Source: Erpobdella octoculata (taxonomy: Eukaryota; Annelida; Clitellata; Hirudinida; Erpobdellidae). From it: DNA of 64,000 nucleotides. The notes under the pieces were generated by a model. It was not told the origin of the DNA. It worked only from the letters and a program-made list of their open reading frames with translations, and did no database searches. Positions 15,845 through 33,882 of this stretch are shown here, piece by piece. Every line of letters begins with the position of its first letter. Within the stretch, counting starts at the first letter, position 1. A program made the position numbers and the translations under genes. The stretch lies in contig OZ022238.1 of NCBI GenBank assembly GCA_963978895.1, positions 5,620,742-5,684,741 on the forward strand, given 5' to 3'.

Positions 15845-17230
15845 CTAGCAGTGCCCGTAGCGGCTTCGCTCGCATGAAATTAGAGAATTTGAACCGTGCA
15901 TACATAGTAGAGTACTGCACGGATCAATTTTTTAGGTCTCGGCTCGGCCCGTTGACAACTTGGCCCAGCCCGTTTCAAAAACCGAAATTCCTGGCCCGGC
16001 ACGGCCCGTCTAATAACAGGCCTAGAAGTTCTATATACTTGATGAAAAACTTCGGCCCATCCCACCTTGACTTCAGGTTTAGCCCGGCCCATCTGAACAC
16101 CCTAAAATCACTAAAATGTCTATATACTTGGTTAAAAATCTCGGCCCGTCCCACCTTGATTTAAGGTTTGGGCAGGGCCGTATGAAGACCCTAAAATAAG
16201 GGCTTGGCCCGTCCGTCCGGTGATAAACTGAACTCATCTACTTTTAACCGGCACAAAACCTCAAAATACTAATTTTCACATCTGTAGCACTTACAGTTTT
16301 TGAGTAGCAGTTATTTTAAAATCAAATAACCCTTTTTCCACTTTACATTTGAGGTCCTGGAAACCAAATTTTAAAAAAATGATGAAACACGTATATCATT
16401 ATTTTAAGAGTAGAAACTAAATACTCATTTTACTTTTGTAGCATTTACAGTTTTTGTGAAAAATGGTGAAAAACGTATATCATTATTTTTAGAGTAGAAA
16501 CTAAATACTAATTATACTTTTGTAGCATTTACTGTTTTTGAGTAGAAGCTACTTTAAAAACCAAATAACCCACTTTTCCAACCCACATTTGAGGTCCGGG
16601 AAACCAAATTTGTAAAAAATGGTGAAACATATATATTTTTATTTTTAGAAAAGAAACTAATTAATAATTTTTACATCTGTGGTATTTACTGTTTTTGAGT
16701 AGCAGTTACTATAAAAGACAATTAGCCCTATTTTCCACCCCACATTTGAAGTCCTGGAAACCAAATTGTCAAAAAATGCTAAAACACGTATTTCATTATT
16801 TCTGGAGTAGAAACTAAATACTAATTTTTACTCCTGTAGCATTAACAGTTTTTGAGTAGAAGCTACTTTAAAAACCAAATAACCCAATTTTCCAACCCAC
16901 ATTTGAGGTCCGGCAAACCGAATTTTCAAAAAATGGTGAAACACGTATCCTTTTATTTTTCAGAAAGAATCTATATACCAAATTTCAAAATCTCCTCATT
17001 TTTGGTTTTCGAGATATACATTGTTTTAGAAAAAAGTTTGTTTTCCAGTTTTTTCCCCTCAGGAGCAAAATTTTTAAAAATCCTTTCTTAGCGGATGTTT
17101 ACGCTATAAAAGTAATATAAGTTCCAAATTTCACGTTCCTAGGATGAGGCGTTTGAGCTCGGCGTTGATTATCAGTCAGTCATCTGTCAGTCAGTCAGTC
17201 AGTCAGGACATGTTCTTTTATATATATAGA
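15845..17230 (-). mobile_element. Helitron family B, copy 1 (complete)
   Basis: On the minus strand it starts TCTATATATATAAAAGAACA after host A and ends GGGCACTGCTAG before host T, the TC...CTAG, A/T-flanked layout of Helitrons. Inside are a (TCAG)n run near the 5' end, about five tandem copies of a roughly 150-bp unit (each with ACAGTTTTTGAGTAGCAG, GAGGTCCTGGAAACCAAAT and ATGGTGAAACACGTAT), and a GGCCCG-rich block near the 3' end. There is no Rep/helicase coding, so it is non-autonomous. Copies 2 and 3 are at 39671-41106 and 62953-64000. Confidence 0.75.
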
Positions 17231-17921
17231 TTAGGGTGGCCCTTAAAAATGTTTTTCTTGAAAAGTTTACCTAAAACCTTTTCAAATTGTTCCATTTACA
17301 TCAAAACCACTCTGTTTAAAATTTTTTTGAGTTTGGAAAATATTTAGGGGTGGCCCTGGGGGCAAATGTTGACCAAAAATGCAATGCAAAAAATTATGAA
17401 ATTTTTAGTGCTATTTTAAAATCAATTATTTCTTTACTACAAACAAGTTTATTATAACCAATTCAATCGAAAATAAAAAAAAATCTTTTTAACTTTTATG
17501 TAATATCCCTATCGATCCAGTGCTAAAAAATGATTTTCATGTGAAAAAAAAGTTGTTCACCATCCTCAATTTTGAAACTTACTCAAATGTAGTGTCGAAA
17601 ACAAGTACAGGAAGAAATTGTAAAAAAAGTTCATGAAACACACCAATTATAAAACCAGTTGAAACTTTATTTAAAAAAAAAATTAAAACATTTTTTAACC
17701 AACCCCGTTGTTTAAAAAAAATTAGACCTAGCCCATGTCCACCGCTATGGGACATATAGGCATCGCTGTGCCTTCAAATGAACAAAGTTATATTACGCAG
17801 TCGAATAAGGGCACAAACTTTGGCCACCATGGTAACGAACAAGTTCACAATATTTGTGACTAGCAGAGATGATTGGGTAATAAATTGGGTATCCGCTTAT
17901 AGAAACTTTGAGGTTGGTGGG
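17231..17921. other. AT-rich sequence with two GGTGGCCC motifs
   Basis: TTAGGGTGGCCCTTAAAA near 17231 and TTAGGGGTGGCCCTGG near 17344 look like repeat fragments, family unknown. A minus-strand AATAAA near 17665 could serve the possible terminal exon to the right. Confidence 0.35.
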
Positions 17922-18065
17922 TCAAGGAGCAGGTGCAAGAAGTCCTGGAGAGAATGGGTCAGCCATGATCTGCGCAGTCTGGTCATAGGGCGGAACCACA
18001 TAGGGCGCGGGATAGAGCTGAATGGAGCCGTCGTATTGGAAGGAACCGTTCAATCCGTGCAAACA
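17922..18065 (-). CDS. Possible terminal exon of an unidentified gene
   Basis: Minus strand: a pyrimidine-rich acceptor (TTATGTCCTTTCAG) at 18066-18079, then 47 codons starting CLHGLNGSFQYDGSIQLYPA and ending PGLLAPAP before TGA at 17922-17924. Base composition is far more GC-rich than the flanks and the peptide is Pro/Tyr-rich. The frame also stays open upstream through a hydrophobic stretch (YLVFFFGFMSFQC), so a secreted-peptide reading is possible. I do not recognise a family and found no partner exon. Confidence 0.4.
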   Translation of the reverse strand, partial: CLHGLNGSFQYDGSIQLYPAPYVVPPYDQTAQIMADPFSPGLLAPAP

Positions 18066-19663
18066 CTGAAAGGACATAAAACCGAAAAAGAAGACTAGAT
18101 AGTCTGTGGAATTCCATACCGAAAATTGTTCAATTGAAGTCAAAGTTATAAGATAACGGAAAAAAAAACAACAATATTTTTAAGAATGTTTATTATTAAT
18201 TACATCTCGTAATAATAAAGAAAAAAATTCGACCAAACAGATCACTGAATGAAAAAAAGAAGGAAACGTAAAACCACAAAGTAAAACGAAACACATTTTC
18301 AAAAAGAGTAATCAGTTTAAAGTAATAATTTTTGTTTTAAATTCCCAAACATGAAATCCTTTGTTATTAATTAGCCCAATAAGTGTTTGGAATGTTCAAA
18401 ATTACAAATGGTAGCTCGACATAATATATTCATCTAACCCGGGATAGGTAGAAATGGTAAACTGTCATGTATTCATTTCACTTAAATAGTTTAACGTAAT
18501 ATTCTTATCAACAACCCAATCACGTTATCAAACGATGATGTTCCAATTACAGCAAAATCACATAAAATGCCACCGTTTAAAGAAATGCAACATTTGATAT
18601 AGATACTCCATTAATGGCATTATACATGTAATTGATTTATTGAAAGAGCACAATTTTCAACATCTAACATAAAATATCCACCAAATCTTGCTATCCAACA
18701 TTTTTTTATCTCGAAAATTTTACCAACAAAGTGCCATATGTCCAGAAAGATACATACATAAAAGATTCCTTGTGAAATGAATATTCCAAAAAAGCTGAGA
18801 TTTATCTCAAACGACATACGATTAAACTGTCATTTACACAAATTCATCAGTTCAAAATGCTGATATAACAACATTTTGAATTATTTGAAAAAAAATTCGT
18901 ACAAACTCAAAAACTCGGCCATTCAGACGAACGCAACGAAAGATAATTCTATTAATATTAGCAACGGTATAAAAGTCAACAATTCAGAGATTGTAATGAA
19001 AAAAAACAAGATAAAGTAATGCATCAATGATAATAATAACACAAGGTTATGAATTAATAATTATTTTTATCACATAATAATAAATATAATTATATAATAA
19101 TAATAAAAAATGAGTTGCTTGCTAGTCATGTCAGAGGTTTTTATCATTCTAATATACTGGGTAAAAAAAATTGAGTTAATAATCTATACTAATCTATGTA
19201 TTATATATACTTTATTTATTCAAATTTAAAATCAATATTAATTGCATATATATTGATATAGAAAACGTACGAGTCTTCAATATGAATTGTTATGAGTCGG
19301 TGTGTACAGACATGCTATTTTGGAGGTCGTAGGCCAGATCGGTTTTTAAATTTTAAGTGGTTAAAAAGTTAAATTAACAGAATTTGAGTCCTGGAACAAC
19401 TCTGGTTATACACTCATATTAATTAATTATACTGTAAGAATACGTATAATTGCAAACGCCACTCTAAATATATGAAGCCGTAATACGAAATAGCAAGACG
19501 ATGATGACCGTAAAGTTACGGCCCAAGCTCACAATTATAGTTTTTTTCATAGTCTGAGCAATAAAGGATTTTTTTTCGTCATTTTAGATTTTCTATTTTA
19601 AATAAATTCAACAGAGCGAGCAAACATAAACGAAAACAGCAAAAACGACAACAACACGCGACA
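18066..19663. other. AT-rich sequence including the UBE2R 3' region
   Basis: Downstream of the UBE2R stop on the minus strand. Minus-strand AATAAA motifs at 19211-19220 could end its transcript. No other gene seen. Confidence 0.4.
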
Positions 19664-27057
<7,394 letters not shown>

Positions 27058-27931
27058 ATTCTTATAGAATTCTTTAAAAGTTTTGATATTAGAGATACTT
27101 ATGAATGAAAACAAAAGAAATAAAGCGAAACAATAACAGTTCAATTGATTTCAGACGTCAACGTTAGCTCCTTGTGGCGTTGTTATATCACATCAATATG
27201 CAACAGAGAACAGATACACAGGTTATAAATAGCTCTCAGATAGAGAAACAAAGAAACTAAATCATATTCATCGCCTGCTGAATCAGCTGTTTCCATGACA
27301 GACAAAACATGTAATAAACTGACGATTCAACAATAAGTTTCTATCATTTTTCAGCTTTTATATAATTAAAAACTAATTTTGTTTTGAGTCTTACAGTTTG
27401 ATCGCAATCATTTTAACGTGATCACTGCGCAGTTCAGTACAAAGAAGCAATCACGTTTGGCGCGCATGTATGTGTATCTATGGTTGTGCACTTCATATCA
27501 ATAGAATGACATTTTCTGAGATGATTCATCTGTTTAAATATTACAATTTGTAATTAATGTTGTATAAGATTGTCAGATGAATAGAGCCGTATTACGAAGA
27601 TTAATTAAATACAAAACTTTCCAAGCAATGTGCTTCTCTACCTACCTTGTTGTCAGTGGCGAATTTAGGCCTAGGCGCACTAGGCGCGCGCCTAGGGCCC
27701 CCAGATTTTAGGGGCCCCCAAAACTTGAAAAATGAGTTTTTTGGAGGCTTCAAAATATTTCGCACAAAAAAAATTAATAAGTTTGAGAAAAATTAATTTT
27801 ACATTTTCAGATAATATATTTCATAATTATTTCTAAATATTTTTGTACAACGTATGAAAAAAAAATATACAAACAACAATTTCTGCGCACGAATTTTCGC
27901 TCAACCCTAAATTAAAAATGTAAACAAACTT

Positions 27932-29581
27932 TTGAATTGTGGTAAAATTCGAACACTATTGGCGTTTGTAAGAAATGAGGCGAATGCTCTTGCTAATAAA
28001 ATGGATCTTTTTGAAACTGCATTGATGACTGTTCTTTGGGATACAATTTTACAGCGGATGAATGAAACCAGCAAATCCCTGCAAAATTCAAATTTATATC
28101 TTGATGCTGGTGTAAATCTTCTAGAATCACTGAAGCTTTTTATTAACAATGAAGTCCGAAACAATTTCACTCGTATTGAAGAACGAGCAGCATTGCTTAT
28201 TAACGAGGATCTGAAAGGATCAAGATGAAGTGAGCCGCAAGAAAAAGCGAAAACCGTTTTCGGATGAAAGCAATGAAGCTGAAGTTATTTTAACTGGTCG
28301 TGATAATTTTATTGTTAACACAGTAAACGCCATTTCTGATAAATTGATCACGGAACTTGATCACAGAATCGAAGCATACAAAGGTATACATGATTTGTTC
28401 AGTCTATTTTTCAAGGACAAGGTAGATGACATGAACACAAAGATCTCGGCCTTTATCGAAGAATACAAAGACGATGTTAATTCTGATACCACTGGCGATG
28501 AAATCAAACAGTTTTTGCATTTCGCTAAAGAAGAAGGCGCAAAATCTGCGGTAGAGATGTACCAGCTTATAGTAGTGGGTGGCAGAGGCGTGGATTGGGA
28601 GGGGCTGAGGGGGGCTACGGCCCCCCTCAAGATTTTTCGACCAAATAGAAAAAATATCTTTTCTAGCTCACCTATGATTGAGTATTTAGATTAGTTGATA
28701 AAAGCAGTATTTTATTTATCATACTTTTTGAATTATATCTACCTAGTTATTTTCTTGTCAATATTTTTCTTTTAGTACCTTCGGTCCATCCGATCGAACT
28801 CCTATGAACTTTAGCCTCGTGTATCTGTCCTAGCTTGACGAACGATTAGCATATTCTTATCCTACCTGGCTGTTTGAGTTTTCTTACCAAGATTTTTCCA
28901 ATTCATTTTAAATTATTTTTATTAGCTCACACACGATTGAGTATTTAGATTAGTTGATGAAAGCTGTATTTATCATTCTTGGTAAATAATATCCAGTTAG
29001 TTAAATCTCTGCTATTATTTTCCAATGTTTTAATACCTTCAGTCTATTTGATCCTGATGATTTAGTGGACAATTTTGTAAAAATGAAAAAACGTCGTTAC
29101 CCTTTGTTACATTCATAATTACGTTTTTTGTCTGCATTCAATATTAAATAAAAGTTTAATTTTTTTAAACCGATTTTAACTAATATGATTTTTTACATGA
29201 AAATACAACATACAAAACATACAAGTGCATATTCGGATGGTCATTTTTGTTTGAAGATTCTCTGGGTTAAATTTGAAAAATCTTCGCCCCCCTCAACATT
29301 TTGCTGAATCCACGCCTCTGGTGGGTGGACTACAATGTACATTTCCCAATGTGGAAACCCTTCTAAGAATCTTTCTCATCATTCCTATATCAAACGCAAC
29401 TGGAGAACGGTCATTTTCTTTGTTGAAAAGGATCAAGAATTATTTGCGGAATTCCATCAGCCAATGTAAGCTGGGTGATTTGTCTATTTTATGCATTGAA
29501 TCAAAGGAGACATTAGAATACGATTTCAATGCGCACATTGACTCCTTCGCGAAATTGAAGAGCAGGAAAAAAGTTATATAA
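27932..29581 (+). pseudogene. hAT transposase remnant (ZMYM1-like/TTF-type lineage)
   Basis: Three blocks in order: LFETALMTVLWDTILQRMNE and onward (27932-28228), then after a frame change GRDNFIVNTVNAISDKLITE (28230-28574), and after the nested element the hAT dimerisation segment FPNVETLLRIFL ... NATGERSFSLLKRIKNYLRN (about 29330-29581). This matches the zinc-finger MYM-type-1-like hAT proteins known from many animal genomes. The N-terminal and much of the catalytic region are missing, and a frameshift plus the insertion make it non-functional. Confidence 0.75.
28583..29320. mobile_element. Non-autonomous hAT-type element, copy A (738 bp)
   Basis: Inverted termini CAGAGGCGTGGATT, flanked by the 8-bp duplication GTGGGTGG (28575-28582 and 29321-29328). 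It has no coding capacity. Inside, a motif (TAGCTCAC...GATTGAGTATTTAGATTAG) is repeated twice. A second copy (B) lies at 35580-36622 inside the piggyBac element. Confidence 0.9.
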
Positions 29582-29771
29582 CTGTAATAAACTGACAATT
29601 GTAATTTCTAACTAGTATCTATAACTGTAGTATGCATGTTAAATAATACATGAGTATGAGTGTTCTAACTATTGTTGTATTATGATCATTGATCGCCTTA
29701 TAGGCGAGAGGGCCCCAAATTGGTCGTGCGCCTAGGGCCACAGTTTTGGTAAATACGCCTCTGCTTGTTGT

Positions 29772-30250
29772 AAATCGTTTCTAGCATTGATCAATAACTT
29801 CACATGTCTCGTCTTTGTTAACACACTACCAAGTATTTTTTAGTCATACGCAGTTTCATACTGGGATGGACTTGAGCTTAATGAAAGGCTTTACGACTCT
29901 CGGCGAATCTAACACAATGATAATTGAACAGTAGAAATAACACAGTTTTTATCTTTTATTGATAAGCTATTTAATTTTTATTTAAGCGTTAGTGAGTCGG
30001 CCAAATAAAACTGTTTGGTTGTCAAATTTTGTTTAGACACGGCAGAAACTCGAGCTCAGAACCGATAGAGAAACAAATGTTATTCTGTGGGTAGGTACCT
30101 ATATTAGGTAACATTTCAAGAAATGCAATAACTTTTCATTTAAAATGAAAGAGAGAAAAAAGTGAAACTATTCACGCATTATTTATTCCAACGATATAAA
30201 AATTAAAAAGAAAAAACACAAGTGAAGCAAAAAACAAAGTTTTTTTTAAA
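29772..30250. other. AT-rich intergenic sequence
   Basis: No gene or repeat end recognised between the hAT element and the family D repeat. Confidence 0.5.
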
Positions 30251-30622
30251 AAACACTTTTATATTTGTACACTATTCAAGTGATCATTTGACATCCTCTG
30301 GACGTTGATGTTGTCCAATCGATCCGAAAATTATATATGTTACATAAACAACGAGCATATTAGCATAAACAACAAATAGTTAGACGAAAATATCACAAAT
30401 AATTATATAATTAAATTTTGTCAAATCGATCCGAAAATCAGTTTGGAGGTATGTTTAAATTTTTAAGTCTCTAGCTCATCGGGATGTGAGTTTAAAATCG
30501 ATTGCAAAATTTGACGACAGACAGACAGACCGACAGTTAGACCGACAGACAGACCAACAGAAAGACCGACCGACAGACAGACAGAGAGACAGACAAAGAA
30601 GTCAAGTTAAGTAAAAGTGTGT
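30251..30622. mobile_element. Short TIR repeat family D, copy 1
   Basis: Inverted ends ACACTTTTAT / GTAAAAGTGTGT with shared interior: TCCAATCGATCCGAAAAT, ACGAGCATATTAGCATA, AGCTCATCGGGA, TTTAAAATCGATTG, and a (GACA)n run near the right end. Copies 2 and 3 are at 32745-33010 and 53562-53854. No coding, superfamily unknown. Confidence 0.55.
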
Positions 30623-30666
30623 AAAAAGAACAATTGCAAACCACTAAACCACGGTTGGAAAAACAA

Positions 30667-30671
<5 letters not shown>

Positions 30672-30744
<73 letters not shown>
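30672..30744. repeat. (TA)n microsatellite
   Basis: About 70 bases of pure TA, 160 bp upstream of the RBM8A start codon. Confidence 0.95.
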
Positions 30745-30748
<4 letters not shown>

Positions 30749-30902
30749 TATAAAAAATATAACTTTTACTTTTTTTTTATATCTATGCATTTCCAAGACA
30801 GTTTACCACAGAAAGTCTTATCTGCTTATTTTCTAATTCAAAGTAATTCAGGTATAACAATTAGATTAGAGATATCTTATTTGTCCTAAAGCATATTTTC
30901 TG

Positions 30903-31956
30903 ATGGCGCAAATGGCTGAAATTGACATGGACTACCAGGAATGTGACATTGAGAGCGATAAAGAAGGTAACGTGAATTTTGATTTATTTTAATATTATTT
31001 ATTACAATCAATTATAAATTTAAATTATTTATTATAGATAATTTAAAGTTTTATAAATTTTTGTAACTAATATATGTTATCTTTGAAACACCAGCAGACA
31101 GCATTGAAAAAGTAAAAAAACAGGCCAGAAATAAAACAGGAAGAGGGTTTGGAAGTGAAACAAAAACAAACGACGACGAATTCAGATCAACCAGCAAATC
31201 AGCAGAAACTGAAGGCCAACCTCAGAGATCAGTAGAAGGCTGGATAATTTTTGTGAAAAATATTCACGAAGAAGCCTGCGAAGATGACTTGAGAGATAAG
31301 TTTGGAGAATATGGAGAAATCCTCAACCTGCATATGAATATGGATCGCAGGACAGGATTCGTTAAAGGTTACGCTCTGATCGAGTACCATTCGTTCAAGG
31401 AGGCAGAAGAAGCCATTAATCAGCTCGATGGTACCGAATTGCTCGAACAGAAACTCACGGTTCACTGGGCTTTCGTGACAACTCCTGCTAAAGAAAAAAA
31501 GTAAGTTTGGTTTAGATTAGTACAGTAGAAAGTAAGTTTGGTTTAGATTAATACAGTAGCATTTATTAATAGTTTTATTAGTTTTAATATTTAAAAAAAT
31601 AAGATTATTCTATTTTTGCGAAAAAAGTGACGGCATCACTTTTCGCATTTGCTTTTATTTTGTTGAGACATTTACTATGTAACAGTCTTAAGTCGATTCC
31701 ATGCACTTATACTCTGGTGCTGGTGACAACTGCGCCATTCGATCCGCAGATCATCTGGTCTAGATGCGAACACCTTACCACTATAGCAGAAAAGCTTTTA
31801 TTATTGCATAAAAATATCATTATTTTTGTTAAATCATTTTTAAATGAATTTTTAAAGCGTTTTTTTATATATTTTAATTTTATGTATTTTTTTTAAAGGA
31901 ATGATAAAAGAAGCGATGGAGATCACAGAAGAAACGACAGAGACAGACGAAGATGA
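30903..31956 (+). CDS. RBM8A: RNA-binding protein 8A (Y14/Tsunagi), three exons
   Basis: Core exon-junction-complex subunit that binds MAGOH on spliced mRNA and acts in mRNA localisation and nonsense-mediated decay. Coding exons 30903-30966, 31098-31500 and 31899-31956 give 174 residues, the same length as human RBM8A. Recognisable order: acidic N terminus, basic GRGFGSE motif near residues 36-42, QRSVEGW at 64-70, one RRM with the RNP1-like segment [15 protein letters not shown], then a short Arg/Asp tail ending DRDRRR. Donors are G/GTAACG and AA/GTAAGT, acceptors CAG and AAAG, all phases consistent. The exon 2 acceptor is CAGCAG (31092-31097), so an in-frame three-base alternative adding one residue is possible. 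The gene is compact and intact. Confidence 0.95.
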
Positions 31957-31994
31957 AAAAATTATTGCCTATATAAGAAGTTAAATTAAACATA

Positions 31995-32018
31995 AATAAA
32001 TTTATACATATAAATAAA
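31995..32018 (+). promoter_or_regulatory. RBM8A polyadenylation signals
   Basis: Two AATAAA hexamers (31995-32000 and 32013-32018) lie 40-60 bases after the stop codon. Confidence 0.6.
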
Positions 32019-32744
32019 ATGTTTTAGTTTGAAATAACTAGCATCTAGTTTTTTTGTTATTATCGTAAACTTGACTACACCTTAAAACAAATCCCATTTT
32101 TTGACAATTATATGACTAGACTTGCAATATATTTAACGTCAATAATAGTCGGTGAAAAAATTATTTAAAAAAAAAAAAATTTCTATCAAGTATTGTCAGT
32201 CAAACTTTTTTTAATTCTTCACTTTAATTTCATTGCTTGCTTGTTTGCTTGCTTGCTTTCTTTTGTATAGAAAAATCTTGAGAATTTAACTTTCTGCCAT
32301 GAAATCAAGCTTAAACTTAGATTTTTAAGCTTTACATAAAAATTCATAAGATTATGTCCGCCTTTTAACCAGGTTTTTTTATGAAAAAATAATTTTATTC
32401 AGCTCCGTTTTGTGGCTCAAAATCTCTTTCTTAGTCTTGCCTGAATGTTTGCAAACTTTGAAAATGAAAATTAATAAACTTCATGTCATCCAATTCAGTT
32501 GAAATTTGAAATATAGGCTCATTCCTCATGACAATGCATTCTATTCAAATTCGAAAAGTTTTAAAAAAATTGTTTTATTTAAAAATAATAATGATCTATG
32601 TTTTAAAACAAAAACAAATCAAATACAGCTAAATACATGTTTCAAATAGCTTGACAATATATAAAAGTGTGAAATGTTAATTTTCTTTGTTTCTATGACT
32701 GACAGAGTTTAGAACAAGTAAAGCAAAAACAAAGTTTTTTAAAA
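32019..32744. other. AT-rich intergenic sequence
   Basis: A short (CTTG)n run near 32232. Nothing else is seen. Confidence 0.5.
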
Positions 32745-33010
32745 GCACACTTTTATAATTTTACACTATACAATATACATAAACAATGAGCCTATTAGCA
32801 TAGACAATAAATAGTTCGACAAAAATATCACAAATAATTATTTAATTAAATTTTGTCCAATCGATCCAAAAATTTGATAGAATGCATTGTTAATCAGTTT
32901 GAAAGTATAATTAAATTTTTAAGTTTTTAGCTCATCGGGAAGTTAGTTTAAAATCGATTGTAAAATTTGACGACAGACAGACAGAGAAGTCAAGTTAAGT
33001 AAAAGTGTGT
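32745..33010. mobile_element. Short TIR repeat family D, copy 2
   Basis: Same ends and internal landmarks as the copy at 30251. It is shorter because the GACA run is smaller. The left end is ACACTTTTATAA and the right end AAAAGTGTGT. Confidence 0.55.
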
Positions 33011-33321
33011 CAAAAGTGAACGTTTCAAATTTTTATATTTCGTCAAACACTCAACTTGAGAACAAGACCCACTCATTTAGACATTTGATCACAAGTCTAC
33101 TTCTTTCCCGAACTTTAAAAAAAGTTTTTTCTATCTTATTTTCATTTTATTTTGAATATTCTGTATGAGTAGAAGTAGATGTCATTTCTTAAATTGGATG
33201 TTTTACGTTTTTGTTCGTTTTTGTGAGATTTGATATGATAGAACAAAGATTGTGTTTATTGTACATATTGTAGTATATTTGTAAACTGCAGTCTCTTTGC
33301 ACCTTTTTGTTTATATATATA

Positions 33322-33747
33322 CTAGCGTGGTACCCGGCGTTGCCCGGGGTTCTTAGAGGTTTTCCTATGATTGTCTCTCTTGATCTCGTTTCCTTCCCCG
33401 CTTGCTCTCCCGTTCTCGGTCGCTTTTCCGCTCCCGGTTGCTTTTCTGATCCCGGTCACTTTCTCGCTCTCGTTCGTTTTCCCGCTCCCGTTCGTTTTCC
33501 CGTTTTTGGTCGCTTTACTTTTCCCGCTCGCTTTTTCGGTCTCAGTTGTTTTTTCGTCCCCTCTTGCTTTTCCGTTCCTGCACATTTTTTAATTCCCGTT
33601 TCCGCTTGCTCTCCTGCTTCGATCCGCTCATTTTGTGTCCGATTTCATTTTTTTGCTATAATTGTCTCCCATTGCCTCTCAAGCTTGTGCAAACAAATTT
33701 CATTACGATCGGATGAATGGTGTAGCCATTACACTCACACATAATCT

Positions 33748-33779
<32 letters not shown>

Positions 33780-33794
33780 CATATATATATATAT
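33322..33794 (-). mobile_element. Helitron family A, short copy 5' of RING gene 1
   Basis: The left end CTAGCGTGGTACCCGGCG after host A is the complement of the family A 3' end with intact hairpin. Internal 18-bp minisatellite units, CTCATTTTGTG and CATTACGATCGGATGAATGG follow in the family order. The 5' end dissolves into a TA tract, so the right limit is approximate. Confidence 0.65.
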
Positions 33795-33882
33795 CGCTGC
33801 TTCAGTATAAATTATCTATGGAAAATTACAACAAGAACATTTTTATGTGTTGAATTTTGCGTAAGGGCTTACTCAATACACG

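Larger units (their letters stand above)
27654..29763 (+). mobile_element. hAT transposon (decayed) with 8-bp target duplication
   Basis: Starts CAGTGGCGAATTTAGG and ends with the complement of CAGAGGCGTATTTACC. It is flanked on both sides by CTTGTTGT (27646-27653 and 29764-29771), the 8-bp duplication expected of hAT. It carries remains of a transposase and is itself interrupted by a second hAT-type element at 28583-29320. Total length 2110 bp, about 1.36 kb without the nested element and its duplication. Confidence 0.85.

Noticed and set aside
31700..31790. tRNA-like segment (CTGGTGCTGGTGACAAC ... CGATCCGCAGATC)
   Set aside because: No T-arm GGTTCRA and no cloverleaf could be drawn.
31627..31896. 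Possible protein in RBM8A intron 2
   Set aside because: Lies wholly within an intron defined by good splice sites. Hydrophobic, AT-driven, no motif.
33601..33853. Possible extension of RING gene 1 upstream into Helitron sequence
   Set aside because: The start at 33883 aligns with the paralogue start, and the upstream frame is Helitron and TA repeat.
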